Source of the DNA: Gammaproteobacteria bacterium
GTDB lineage: Bacteria > Pseudomonadota > Gammaproteobacteria > Enterobacterales > Alteromonadaceae
Assembly (NCBI GenBank): GCA_027484495.1
Contig: JAIXSW010000475.1
Coordinates: 1-5,577, forward strand
Direction: 5' to 3'
Length of the DNA stretch: 5,577 nucleotides
The notes under the pieces were generated by a model. The model was not told where the DNA came from. It was given only the letters and a program-made list of their open reading frames with translations, and searched no databases. The position numbers were made by a program, and so were the translations under genes. The first letter of the stretch is position 1; every line of letters starts with the position of its first letter. Of the stretch, positions 1 through 5,577 are shown one piece after another.

Positions 1-68
1 TGCTGCTGTTCACTGAAGACAGCATTAAAACACTGAATTACAAAGTCGAATTTTTGTTAGAAGAGTAA
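1..68 (+). CDS. 3' end of an unidentified upstream gene (partial)
   Basis: An open frame entering from the left edge (complete codons from base 3) runs without a stop for 21 codons and ends at TAA 66-68. The visible C-terminus reads LLFTEDSIKTLNYKVEFLLE plus a final E. It is too short to assign a family. It is called a gene end because the frame is open up to the stop and the stop lies only two bases before the ATG of the diguanylate cyclase, the usual spacing of co-transcribed, translationally coupled genes. The Shine-Dalgarno for the next gene lies inside its last codons. A partner in signalling or chemotaxis would be plausible from context, but nothing in the 21 residues proves it. Confidence 0.6.
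   Translation, partial: LLFTEDSIKTLNYKVEFLLEE
59..65 (+). promoter_or_regulatory. Ribosome binding site of the diguanylate cyclase gene
   Basis: The purine run AGAAGAG ends five bases before ATG 71. It is an imperfect Shine-Dalgarno embedded in the last codons of the upstream gene, so ribosomes terminating at 66-68 could reinitiate at 71. It supports the ATG at 71 as the start. Confidence 0.55.
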
Positions 69-70
69 CT

Positions 71-1030
71 ATGCAAAATATCAGTCCCGAAGTTTCCGAA
101 GTGCATTGGCTGCTCGACATGTTTCAGACGGTTGATGTGGGCCTGGTGGTCTTGACTGCCGATTACAAAATTCAGGTCTGGAACGGCTTTATGGAAAATC
201 ACAGCGGTCTGACACCTCGTCAGGTCCGTGATCGGTATCTATTTGATTTATTCTCAGAAATCGATGAAGACTGGTTACGCCGTAAGTGTGATCCGGTGAT
301 CCTGCTGAAGAACCGTGCTTTTACCATCTGGGAACAACGTCCTTTCATTTTTAAATTCCGCAATTACCGGCCTATAACCGGTGTCGCGGATTATATGTAT
401 CAGAACAGCACGATTTTTCCTATTACGGACGTTCGTGGTGTGGTGACACATCTTTGTATGATTATTTATGACGTCACTGATGTGGCGACCAGCCGGCTGG
501 AGCTGGAGTCGATGAACGGCCAGTTACGCCAGCTGTCCAAAACAGACTTCCTGACCGAGCTGAATAATCGCGGGACTTGGGAGGATGCGCTGCAAACTGA
601 ATTCAAACGGCTTAAACGCAGTGGTCATCAGGGCACATTACTGATGTGTGACATCGATCACTTCAAGCGGATTAACGATGGATATGGCCACGCCGCCGGC
701 GATGTGGTGATCCGTCAGGTCGCGCAGGCTGTGAAAAAGAACCTGCGTGAAACCGATGTGGCGGGTCGTTATGGCGGTGAGGAGTTTGCGGTGTTGCTGG
801 TGGATACCACGGCTGATCAGGCATTGTATTTCGCTGAGCGTTTACGCAAAACGGTAGAAGCGATGTCGATGGAATTTAATCAGCAGTTGCTCAAAGCGAC
901 AGTCAGCGTCGGTGTCGCCGAGTACACGCCGGAGATGTTAGAGCATCGACAGTGGATTGAAGCTGCTGATAAAGCGCTGTACACATCAAAGGCGGACGGC
1001 CGTAACAGAGTCACAGTAGCCGCTAAGTAA
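71..1030 (+). CDS. PAS-GGDEF diguanylate cyclase
   Basis: The 319-residue protein is predicted to condense two GTP into the second messenger cyclic di-GMP. Residues about 10-138 form a PAS-type sensor domain (the VGLVVLTADYKIQVWN stretch near residues 23-38 is the typical opening). A short helical linker (about 139-157) leads into the GGDEF domain (about 158-319). Visible catalytic features are D194 in CDIDHFKRIND, the FKxxND motif at 198-203, and the signature GGEEF at 235-239 (bases 773-787), all intact. RETD at 226-229 lies exactly five residues before GGEEF and is a canonical RxxD inhibitory I-site, so product feedback is expected. The C-terminal ADKALYTSKADGRNRV matches the family end. 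No signal peptide or membrane segment is seen, so it should be cytoplasmic. The PAS ligand cannot be told from sequence. The start at ATG 71 is supported by an RBS and by its coupling to the previous gene. There is no EAL or HD-GYP domain. Confidence 0.93.
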   Translation: MQNISPEVSEVHWLLDMFQTVDVGLVVLTADYKIQVWNGFMENHSGLTPRQVRDRYLFDLFSEIDEDWLRRKCDPVILLKNRAFTIWEQRPFIFKFRNYRPITGVADYMYQNSTIFPITDVRGVVTHLCMIIYDVTDVATSRLELESMNGQLRQLSKTDFLTELNNRGTWEDALQTEFKRLKRSGHQGTLLMCDIDHFKRINDGYGHAAGDVVIRQVAQAVKKNLRETDVAGRYGGEEFAVLLVDTTADQALYFAERLRKTVEAMSMEFNQQLLKATVSVGVAEYTPEMLEHRQWIEAADKALYTSKADGRNRVTVAAK

Positions 1031-1055
1031 TGTTGCCGGTCCATTCACGGTCAAA

Positions 1056-1081
1056 AGAGCGCCGGCATCAGCCGGCGTTTT
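1056..1081. terminator. Bidirectional rho-independent terminator between convergent genes
   Basis: A perfect 7-bp GC stem, CGCCGGC (1060-1066) and GCCGGCG (1071-1077), closes a four-base ATCA loop. On the plus strand the stem is followed directly by TTTT (1078-1081), ending the diguanylate cyclase transcript. On the minus strand it is followed by CTCTTTT, ending the prkA-yeaH-spoVR transcript. Weaker A-U and G-U pairs can extend the base of the stem. The plus-strand U-tract is the better one. The T-run touches the spoVR stop codon at 1081-1083, so the minus-strand hairpin begins about three bases after that stop. Confidence 0.85.
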
Positions 1082-2586
1082 CATTCCGGCGGCATCATGC
1101 CGAGTGTTCTTGTGCTGTTATCTTCGTTGAGTTGCTCCAACTTAACAGTAAATCCCCACAAACGATGTAAATGCTTCAGCACATGCGGAAAGCTGTCTGC
1201 CAGTGGTACCCGCTGGTTGGGCACAAAGCGCAAAGTTAAAGATCGGTCGCCGGTTACATCAACATTAAACACCTGAATGTTGGGCTCAATATTACTCAGG
1301 TTGTATTGTGCTGACAGCATCTGCCGCACTTTCTGATAACCGGGGCCGTTATGAATAGCGGCCACTTCCAGTTGTTGCTCTTTATCGTCATCCACAATGC
1401 CAAACAAATGGAAATCCCGAATGATTTTTGGCGACAGATACTGGCTGATAAAACTCTCATCTTTAAAATTCTGCATGGCAAAATGCAGCGTTTCGACCCA
1501 ATCAGAACCGGCAATATCGGGAAACCATTCTTTATCTTCTGCGGTCGGCGTTTCACAGATCCGGCGCAGATCAGTGAACATGGCAAAGCCAAGCGCATAG
1601 GGGTTTATACCAGAGTAGTATTTCGAGTTATAGGCCGGTTGATACACCACATTGGTGTGGTTATGCAGCACTTCCAACATAAACTTATCTGTGACCAGCC
1701 CCTCATCATACAAATGCTGCAGGATGGTGTAGTGCCAGAACGTTGCCCAGCCTTCATTCATCACTTGGGTCTGCTTTTGCGGATAAAAATATTGCGATAT
1801 TTTCCGCACAATCCGCACGATCTCCCGTTGCCAGGGTTTGAGCAATGGAGCGTTTTTTTCAATAAAATACAGGATGTTTTCCTGTGGTTCTTTTGGATAA
1901 TGCTGCTCTACCGGTTTATTAAACTGCTCTTTGTTCGGAATAGTGCGCCACAACTGATTGACCTGCGATTGCAGATATTTTTCCCGATCCTGCTGACGGC
2001 GTTGTTCTTCATCCATCGAGATTTTTTGCGGTCTTTTGTAGCGATCGACACCATAATTCATCAAAGCATGGCAGGAATCTAAGATGTCTTCGACTTCACT
2101 GAGGCCATACTTTTCTTCACAGTCGCTGATATATTTTTTCGCAAACACCAGATAATCAATGATGGAAGACGCATCTGTCCAGGTTTTAAACAAGTAGTTG
2201 TTTTTAAAGAAAGAATTGTGACCGTAACAGGCGTGAGCCATCACCAAAGCCTGCATCGTGATGGTGTTTTCCTCCATCAGATAGGCGATACAGGGGTTTG
2301 AGTTAATGACGATCTCATAGGCGAGGCCCATATTGCCTCGTTTGTAGTTTTGTTCCGTCTGGATGAATTTTTTGCCATACGACCAGTGGTTATAACCAAT
2401 TGGCATCCCGACACTGGAATAGGCATCCATCATTTGCTCTGCTGTGATGATCTCAATCTGGTTCGGGTAATAATCCAGCTTGTAAAAACGGGCAACCCGT
2501 TCAATTTCAGTCTGATACTGCGTCAGTAATTCAAAATTCCAGTCGGGACCATCAGACAACGGCGCTATTTTCTTTTTTGCCGACAT
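1081..2586 (-). CDS. ycgB: SpoVR family protein (YcgB)
   Basis: This 501-residue protein is close in length to E. coli YcgB (about 510). The family is named after Bacillus SpoVR, which is linked to spore cortex formation. In non-sporulating gammaproteobacteria its biochemical activity is unsettled, so none is asserted here. Recognisable family stretches are GPDWNFELL (13-21), YNHWSYGKKF (65-74), AHACYGHNSFF (117-127), QVMNEGWATFWHY (274-286) and NPYALGF (328-334). H118, H123, E278 and H285 are spaced in a way that could form a metal site, which is inference. There is no signal peptide or membrane helix. The frame is open upstream to 2835, but the true start is ATG 2586: it has AAGGAGT at 2592-2598, it gives the family N-terminus MSAKKK, and the upstream extension lies antisense-free over the yeaH 3' end with cysteine-rich non-homologous sequence. 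It is the last gene of the prkA-yeaH-spoVR operon, 16 bases after yeaH. Confidence 0.93.
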   Translation of the reverse strand: MSAKKKIAPLSDGPDWNFELLTQYQTEIERVARFYKLDYYPNQIEIITAEQMMDAYSSVGMPIGYNHWSYGKKFIQTEQNYKRGNMGLAYEIVINSNPCIAYLMEENTITMQALVMAHACYGHNSFFKNNYLFKTWTDASSIIDYLVFAKKYISDCEEKYGLSEVEDILDSCHALMNYGVDRYKRPQKISMDEEQRRQQDREKYLQSQVNQLWRTIPNKEQFNKPVEQHYPKEPQENILYFIEKNAPLLKPWQREIVRIVRKISQYFYPQKQTQVMNEGWATFWHYTILQHLYDEGLVTDKFMLEVLHNHTNVVYQPAYNSKYYSGINPYALGFAMFTDLRRICETPTAEDKEWFPDIAGSDWVETLHFAMQNFKDESFISQYLSPKIIRDFHLFGIVDDDKEQQLEVAAIHNGPGYQKVRQMLSAQYNLSNIEPNIQVFNVDVTGDRSLTLRFVPNQRVPLADSFPHVLKHLHRLWGFTVKLEQLNEDNSTRTLGMMPPE

Positions 2587-2591
2587 AAAAG

Positions 2592-2598
2592 ACTCCTT
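2592..2598 (-). promoter_or_regulatory. Ribosome binding site of spoVR/ycgB
   Basis: AAGGAGT on the minus strand lies five bases upstream of ATG 2586, inside the 16-base gap after the yeaH stop codon. This near-consensus Shine-Dalgarno decides the spoVR start in favour of 2586 over the longer frame that begins at 2835. Confidence 0.85.
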
Positions 2599-2602
2599 GT
2601 AT

Positions 2603-3871
2603 TCAAGCCGCCTGCTTTTTAAACAGCTGGCGGAATACCGGGTAAATATCGCTGACCTGGCGGATCGGCTGAATGGCAAAATTATCAAACTGGCTGAGCA
2701 GTTTGTCGTATTCAACCCAAAGACTCTGATGTGGACGTTGCGTGATTTCAATGTAAGCGTAGTAACGCACCAGTGGCAGCAGTTGGTCAGACAGCAATTG
2801 CGAGCACTGAGGGCTGTCGTCGGCCCAGTTATCACCGTCTGAGGCCTGGGCTGCGTAGATGTTCCATTCAGTCGGGTCGTAGCGTTCTTTCACCACGTCA
2901 ACCATCAGTTTCAGCGCGCTCGACACTATGGTACCGCCGGTTTCCTGTGAGTAGAAAAACTCGTGCTCATCGACTTCCTTCGCCTGAGTGTGGTGCCGGA
3001 TATAGACGACTTCGACGTTTTTATAGCTGCGGCTTAAAAACATATAGAGCAGGATATAAAAGCGTTTCGCCATATCTTTGGTGGCCTGATCCATCGAACC
3101 CGACACATCCATCAAACAAAACATTACGGCTTTGCTGGTCGGTTCCGGCCTTTTGGCAAAGTTGCGAAAGCGCAGGTCAAAGCTGTCAATAAAAGGGACT
3201 GCATCAATACGGCGACGTAATTCTTCGGCCTGTGCTTTTAACGCTAGCAACTGGTGCATATCCGGGACTGGCGCAGCTTCGAGCAGCGTGATTTGCGCCT
3301 CGATGTCGTGCAGTTGTTTCTTTTTGCCTGCGGACATCGCGACCCGGCGCGCCAGCGAGCCTTGCAGTGACCGGACTATGTCGATGTTGCTCGGCACGCC
3401 TTCAGAGCGATAGCCGGCCCGGACATTTTTATATTGCACCAGTTTATCGAGCTGATTCTTGCGTAAATTCGGCAGTTCTAAGTCTTCGAACAATAAATCG
3501 AGGTATTCGTCTTTGGAGATTGAAAAGACAAATTCGTCTTCCCCTTCGCCGTCCGCACTGGCGTCACCCTGACCGGAACCACCGCCCTGACCGCCGAGGG
3601 GCCTTTTGATCCGATCGCCTTCACTAAACTGATCATTGCCCGGATGCACCCGTTCACGATGGCCACCGCTACCCTGATGAAAAAAGGGTTCGCTGATATC
3701 CCGCCCTGGAATCGAGACGCTTTCGCCTTTGTCTATATCGGTGACACTGCGTTTGCTGATCGCATCGGACACCGCTTGTTTGATTTGTTGCTTATAGCGG
3801 CGGATGAACCGTTGCCGGTTCACCGCACTTTTGTTTTTGCCGTTCAGGCGTCGATCGATAAAATGCGCCAT
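2603..3871 (-). CDS. yeaH: YeaH/DUF444 family protein with vWA-like MIDAS
   Basis: This 422-residue protein is close in length to E. coli YeaH (about 427). The N-terminus is basic (residues 1-42, MAHFIDRRLNGKNKS and following). It is followed by a glycine-rich and acidic, probably disordered segment (about 65-113), a conserved middle region with a charged helical stretch (about 180-222), and a C-terminal von Willebrand A-like domain (about 245-420). The metal-ion-dependent adhesion site is visible as DVSGS at 255-259 (bases 3095-3109), with T311 in TGGT and D345 in SDGD as the other expected ligands. Such sites bind a divalent cation and mediate protein-protein contacts. In E. coli, YeaH works with the YeaG kinase and both genes are linked to nitrogen starvation. 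The start at ATG 3871 is preceded by GGAGGT. The gene lies 24 bases after prkA and 16 before spoVR, so all three are probably co-transcribed. Its exact molecular role is unknown. Confidence 0.94.
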   Translation of the reverse strand: MAHFIDRRLNGKNKSAVNRQRFIRRYKQQIKQAVSDAISKRSVTDIDKGESVSIPGRDISEPFFHQGSGGHRERVHPGNDQFSEGDRIKRPLGGQGGGSGQGDASADGEGEDEFVFSISKDEYLDLLFEDLELPNLRKNQLDKLVQYKNVRAGYRSEGVPSNIDIVRSLQGSLARRVAMSAGKKKQLHDIEAQITLLEAAPVPDMHQLLALKAQAEELRRRIDAVPFIDSFDLRFRNFAKRPEPTSKAVMFCLMDVSGSMDQATKDMAKRFYILLYMFLSRSYKNVEVVYIRHHTQAKEVDEHEFFYSQETGGTIVSSALKLMVDVVKERYDPTEWNIYAAQASDGDNWADDSPQCSQLLSDQLLPLVRYYAYIEITQRPHQSLWVEYDKLLSQFDNFAIQPIRQVSDIYPVFRQLFKKQAA

Positions 3872-3874
3872 AGT

Positions 3875-3880
3875 ACCTCC
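3875..3880 (-). promoter_or_regulatory. Ribosome binding site of yeaH
   Basis: GGAGGT on the minus strand is a full-consensus Shine-Dalgarno in the 24-base gap after the prkA stop codon. Only three bases separate it from ATG 3871, which is a short spacing, but no other in-frame start with a better context is seen nearby. Confidence 0.8.
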
Positions 3881-3895
3881 GGCTTAACAACAGCC

Positions 3896-5577
3896 TCATT
3901 GCGACTTCCGGACCCGCAGGTACCATTCAGACAACAAACGGACCTGTTTGCGCGTGTAGCCTTTTTCCATCATCCGATCGACAAAATCGTCGTGTTTTTT
4001 CTGATCATCAGTGGAGGTTTTGGCATTAAACGAAATTACCGGCAGCAACTCTTCAGTGCTGGAGAACATTTTTTTCTCAATGACAGTGCGCAGTTTTTCA
4101 TAGCTGGTCCAGGTCGGATTTTTGCCGTTGTTTTTCGCTTTGGCCCGCAGTACAAAGTTGACGATTTCATTGCGAAAATCCTTCGGATTGCTGATCCCGG
4201 CTGGCTTTTCAATTTTCTCCAGTTCGGCATTGAGGGCGGAGCGGTCAAACAACTGGCCGGTTTCCGGATCGCGGTATTCCTGGTCCTGGATCCAGAAATC
4301 GGCATAGATCACGTAACGATCGAAGATGTTCTGTCCGTATTCTGAATAACTTTCTAAGTAAGCGGTCTGGATTTCCTTGCCGATAAATTCGACATATTTC
4401 GGGATCAGATAGCCTTTTAAATGTTCCAGATAGCGCTCCGCTACATCAGCCGGGAACTGCTCACGTTCAATCTGCTGTTCGAGCACATAAAACAAATGCA
4501 CCGGATTGGCTGCGACTTCGGTACTATCGAAGTTAAACACCCGCGATAAAATCTTAAAGGCAAAGCGTGTCGACAGGCCGGTCATGCCTTCATCGACGCC
4601 GGCATAATCGCGATATTCCTGATATGACTTGGCTTTCGGATCGGTATCTTTCAGACTTTCGCCGTCATAGACCCGCATTTTCGAATACATGCTGGAGTTT
4701 TCCGGATTTTTCAGCCGTGACAACACCGCAAACTGCGCCAGTGAGGTCAGCGTGCCGGGCGCGCAGGGCGCGGTTTTCAGCTCACTGTGCTCCAGCAGTT
4801 TTTCATAAATCCGCACTTCTTCTGACATGCGCAGGCAATAAGGCACTTTGACGATATAAACCCGATCCAGAAAAGCTTCGTTGTTCTTGTTATTGCGGAA
4901 GGTCTGCCACTCTGACTCATTACTGTGCGCCAGAATAATGCCTTCAAAGGGCAGCGCGGCGAGGCCTTCTGTGCCGTTATAATTACCCTCCTGCGTCGCT
5001 GTCAGCAGCGGATGCAGCACTTTGATCGGTGCTTTGAACATCTCGACAAATTCCATCAGGCCCTGATTGGCGCGGCATAGAGCACCTGAGTAGCTGTAGG
5101 CGTCCGGGTCGTTCTGGGCAAAATGTTCGAGCATGCGGATATCGACCTTCCCAACGAGAGAGGCGATGTCTTGATTGTTTTCATCACCGGGTTCGGTTTT
5201 GGCAATGGCGACCTGGTCCAAAATGGACGGGTATTTTTTCACCACACGGAACTGGCTGATATCGCCGTTAAATTCGTGCAGGCGCTTACTGGCCCAGGGC
5301 GACATAATGGTTTTCAGGTAACGTTTTGGAATTCCGTATTCCTGTAGCAGGATATTGCCGTCTTCGTTTAAATCGAACAAACACAACGGGTGGTCATATA
5401 CTGGTGAGCCTTTCAGGTAATAAACCGGCACCTGCTGCATCAGTGATTTCAGTTTTTCCGCCAGCGATGATTTCCCGCCGCCGACCGGGCCGAGTAAATA
5501 CAGAATTTGTTTACGCTCTTCCAAACCTTGTGCTGAATGTTTCAGGTAAGACACGATTTGCTCAATCGCATCTTCCA
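3896..5577 (-). CDS. yeaG: PrkA/YeaG serine protein kinase, AAA+ type (5' end cut)
   Basis: This is the PrkA family protein called YeaG in E. coli, a cytoplasmic ATP-dependent serine/threonine kinase tied to starvation responses. The frame stays open to the right edge. The GTG at 5554 is not the real start: in-frame codons upstream read EDAIEQI, which continues the family sequence, and about 85 N-terminal residues are missing relative to the roughly 644-residue E. coli protein. Numbering from 5554, the AAA+ domain shows Walker A GPVGGGKS (22-29, bases 5468-5491), the Walker B region RANQGLMEFVEMFK (161-174), the sensor-like ILAHSNE (207-213) and the arginine-finger-like FLDR (228-231). From about residue 245 the C-terminal PrkA domain follows, ending in MEKGYTRKQVRLLSEWYLRV, nearly identical to the enterobacterial end as I recall it. 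It is the first gene of the operon seen here. The promoter lies outside the window. Confidence 0.95.
   Translation of the reverse strand, partial: EDAIEQIVSYLKHSAQGLEERKQILYLLGPVGGGKSSLAEKLKSLMQQVPVYYLKGSPVYDHPLCLFDLNEDGNILLQEYGIPKRYLKTIMSPWASKRLHEFNGDISQFRVVKKYPSILDQVAIAKTEPGDENNQDIASLVGKVDIRMLEHFAQNDPDAYSYSGALCRANQGLMEFVEMFKAPIKVLHPLLTATQEGNYNGTEGLAALPFEGIILAHSNESEWQTFRNNKNNEAFLDRVYIVKVPYCLRMSEEVRIYEKLLEHSELKTAPCAPGTLTSLAQFAVLSRLKNPENSSMYSKMRVYDGESLKDTDPKAKSYQEYRDYAGVDEGMTGLSTRFAFKILSRVFNFDSTEVAANPVHLFYVLEQQIEREQFPADVAERYLEHLKGYLIPKYVEFIGKEIQTAYLESYSEYGQNIFDRYVIYADFWIQDQEYRDPETGQLFDRSALNAELEKIEKPAGISNPKDFRNEIVNFVLRAKAKNNGKNPTWTSYEKLRTVIEKKMFSSTEELLPVISFNAKTSTDDQKKHDDFVDRMMEKGYTRKQVRLLSEWYLRVRKSQ

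Noticed and set aside
1031..1059. Second small hairpin or small RNA in the convergent gap
   Set aside because: Only three-base complementary arms (CCG/CGG) are found, and no promoter-like sequence is visible.
1351..2082. 243-codon plus-strand open frame antisense to spoVR
   Set aside because: It is a shadow of a conserved gene, with no RBS or recognisable domain.
2587..2835. N-terminal extension of the SpoVR frame over the yeaH 3' end
   Set aside because: It overlaps well-conserved yeaH codons in another frame, has cysteine-rich sequence unlike the family, and a strong Shine-Dalgarno with ATG exists at 2586.
3644..4345. 233-codon plus-strand open frame antisense to yeaH and yeaG
   Set aside because: It runs across two conserved genes and their intergenic gap, has no family resemblance, and is best explained by codon bias of the opposite strand.
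5552..5554. GTG at 5554 as start of prkA
   Set aside because: In-frame codons upstream to the window edge continue the conserved PrkA sequence, so the gene is cut by the window and does not start here.

Overview
The window looks like an ordinary chromosomal stretch from a gammaproteobacterium. The PrkA (YeaG), YeaH and SpoVR (YcgB) proteins match their enterobacterial homologues closely, as far as I can recall those sequences. GC content appears moderate. Gene order and codon use would fit an Aeromonadales-type organism (for example Tolumonas or Aeromonas relatives), but that is a guess from general appearance and not from a search. I saw no insertion sequence, CRISPR array, tRNA, rRNA or phage gene.

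Layout. The first 68 bases are the 3' end of an unidentified plus-strand gene. Two bases later a PAS-GGDEF diguanylate cyclase begins (71-1030, +). A 50-base convergent gap (1031-1080) holds a strong stem-loop that can act as a terminator in both directions. From there to the right edge, everything is one minus-strand operon, read right to left: prkA/yeaG (3896-5577, 5' end cut by the window), yeaH (2603-3871) and spoVR/ycgB (1081-2586). The genes are separated by only 24 and 16 bases, and the second and third each have a clear Shine-Dalgarno sequence in the gap.

How the genes work together. PrkA is an AAA+ ATPase with a C-terminal kinase-type domain, YeaH carries a von Willebrand A-like MIDAS metal site, and SpoVR is a conserved protein of unsettled biochemistry with histidine and glutamate motifs that could bind metal. 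An AAA+ protein encoded beside a vWA protein recalls MoxR/vWA and chelatase-type remodelling pairs. That suggests, as inference, that PrkA and YeaH act on SpoVR or on a shared target during starvation or stationary phase. The diguanylate cyclase is a separate c-di-GMP signalling unit that faces the operon and is probably co-transcribed with the gene upstream of it.

The most interesting content is the still poorly understood PrkA-YeaH-SpoVR module. It is a known conserved gene set and not a new system.
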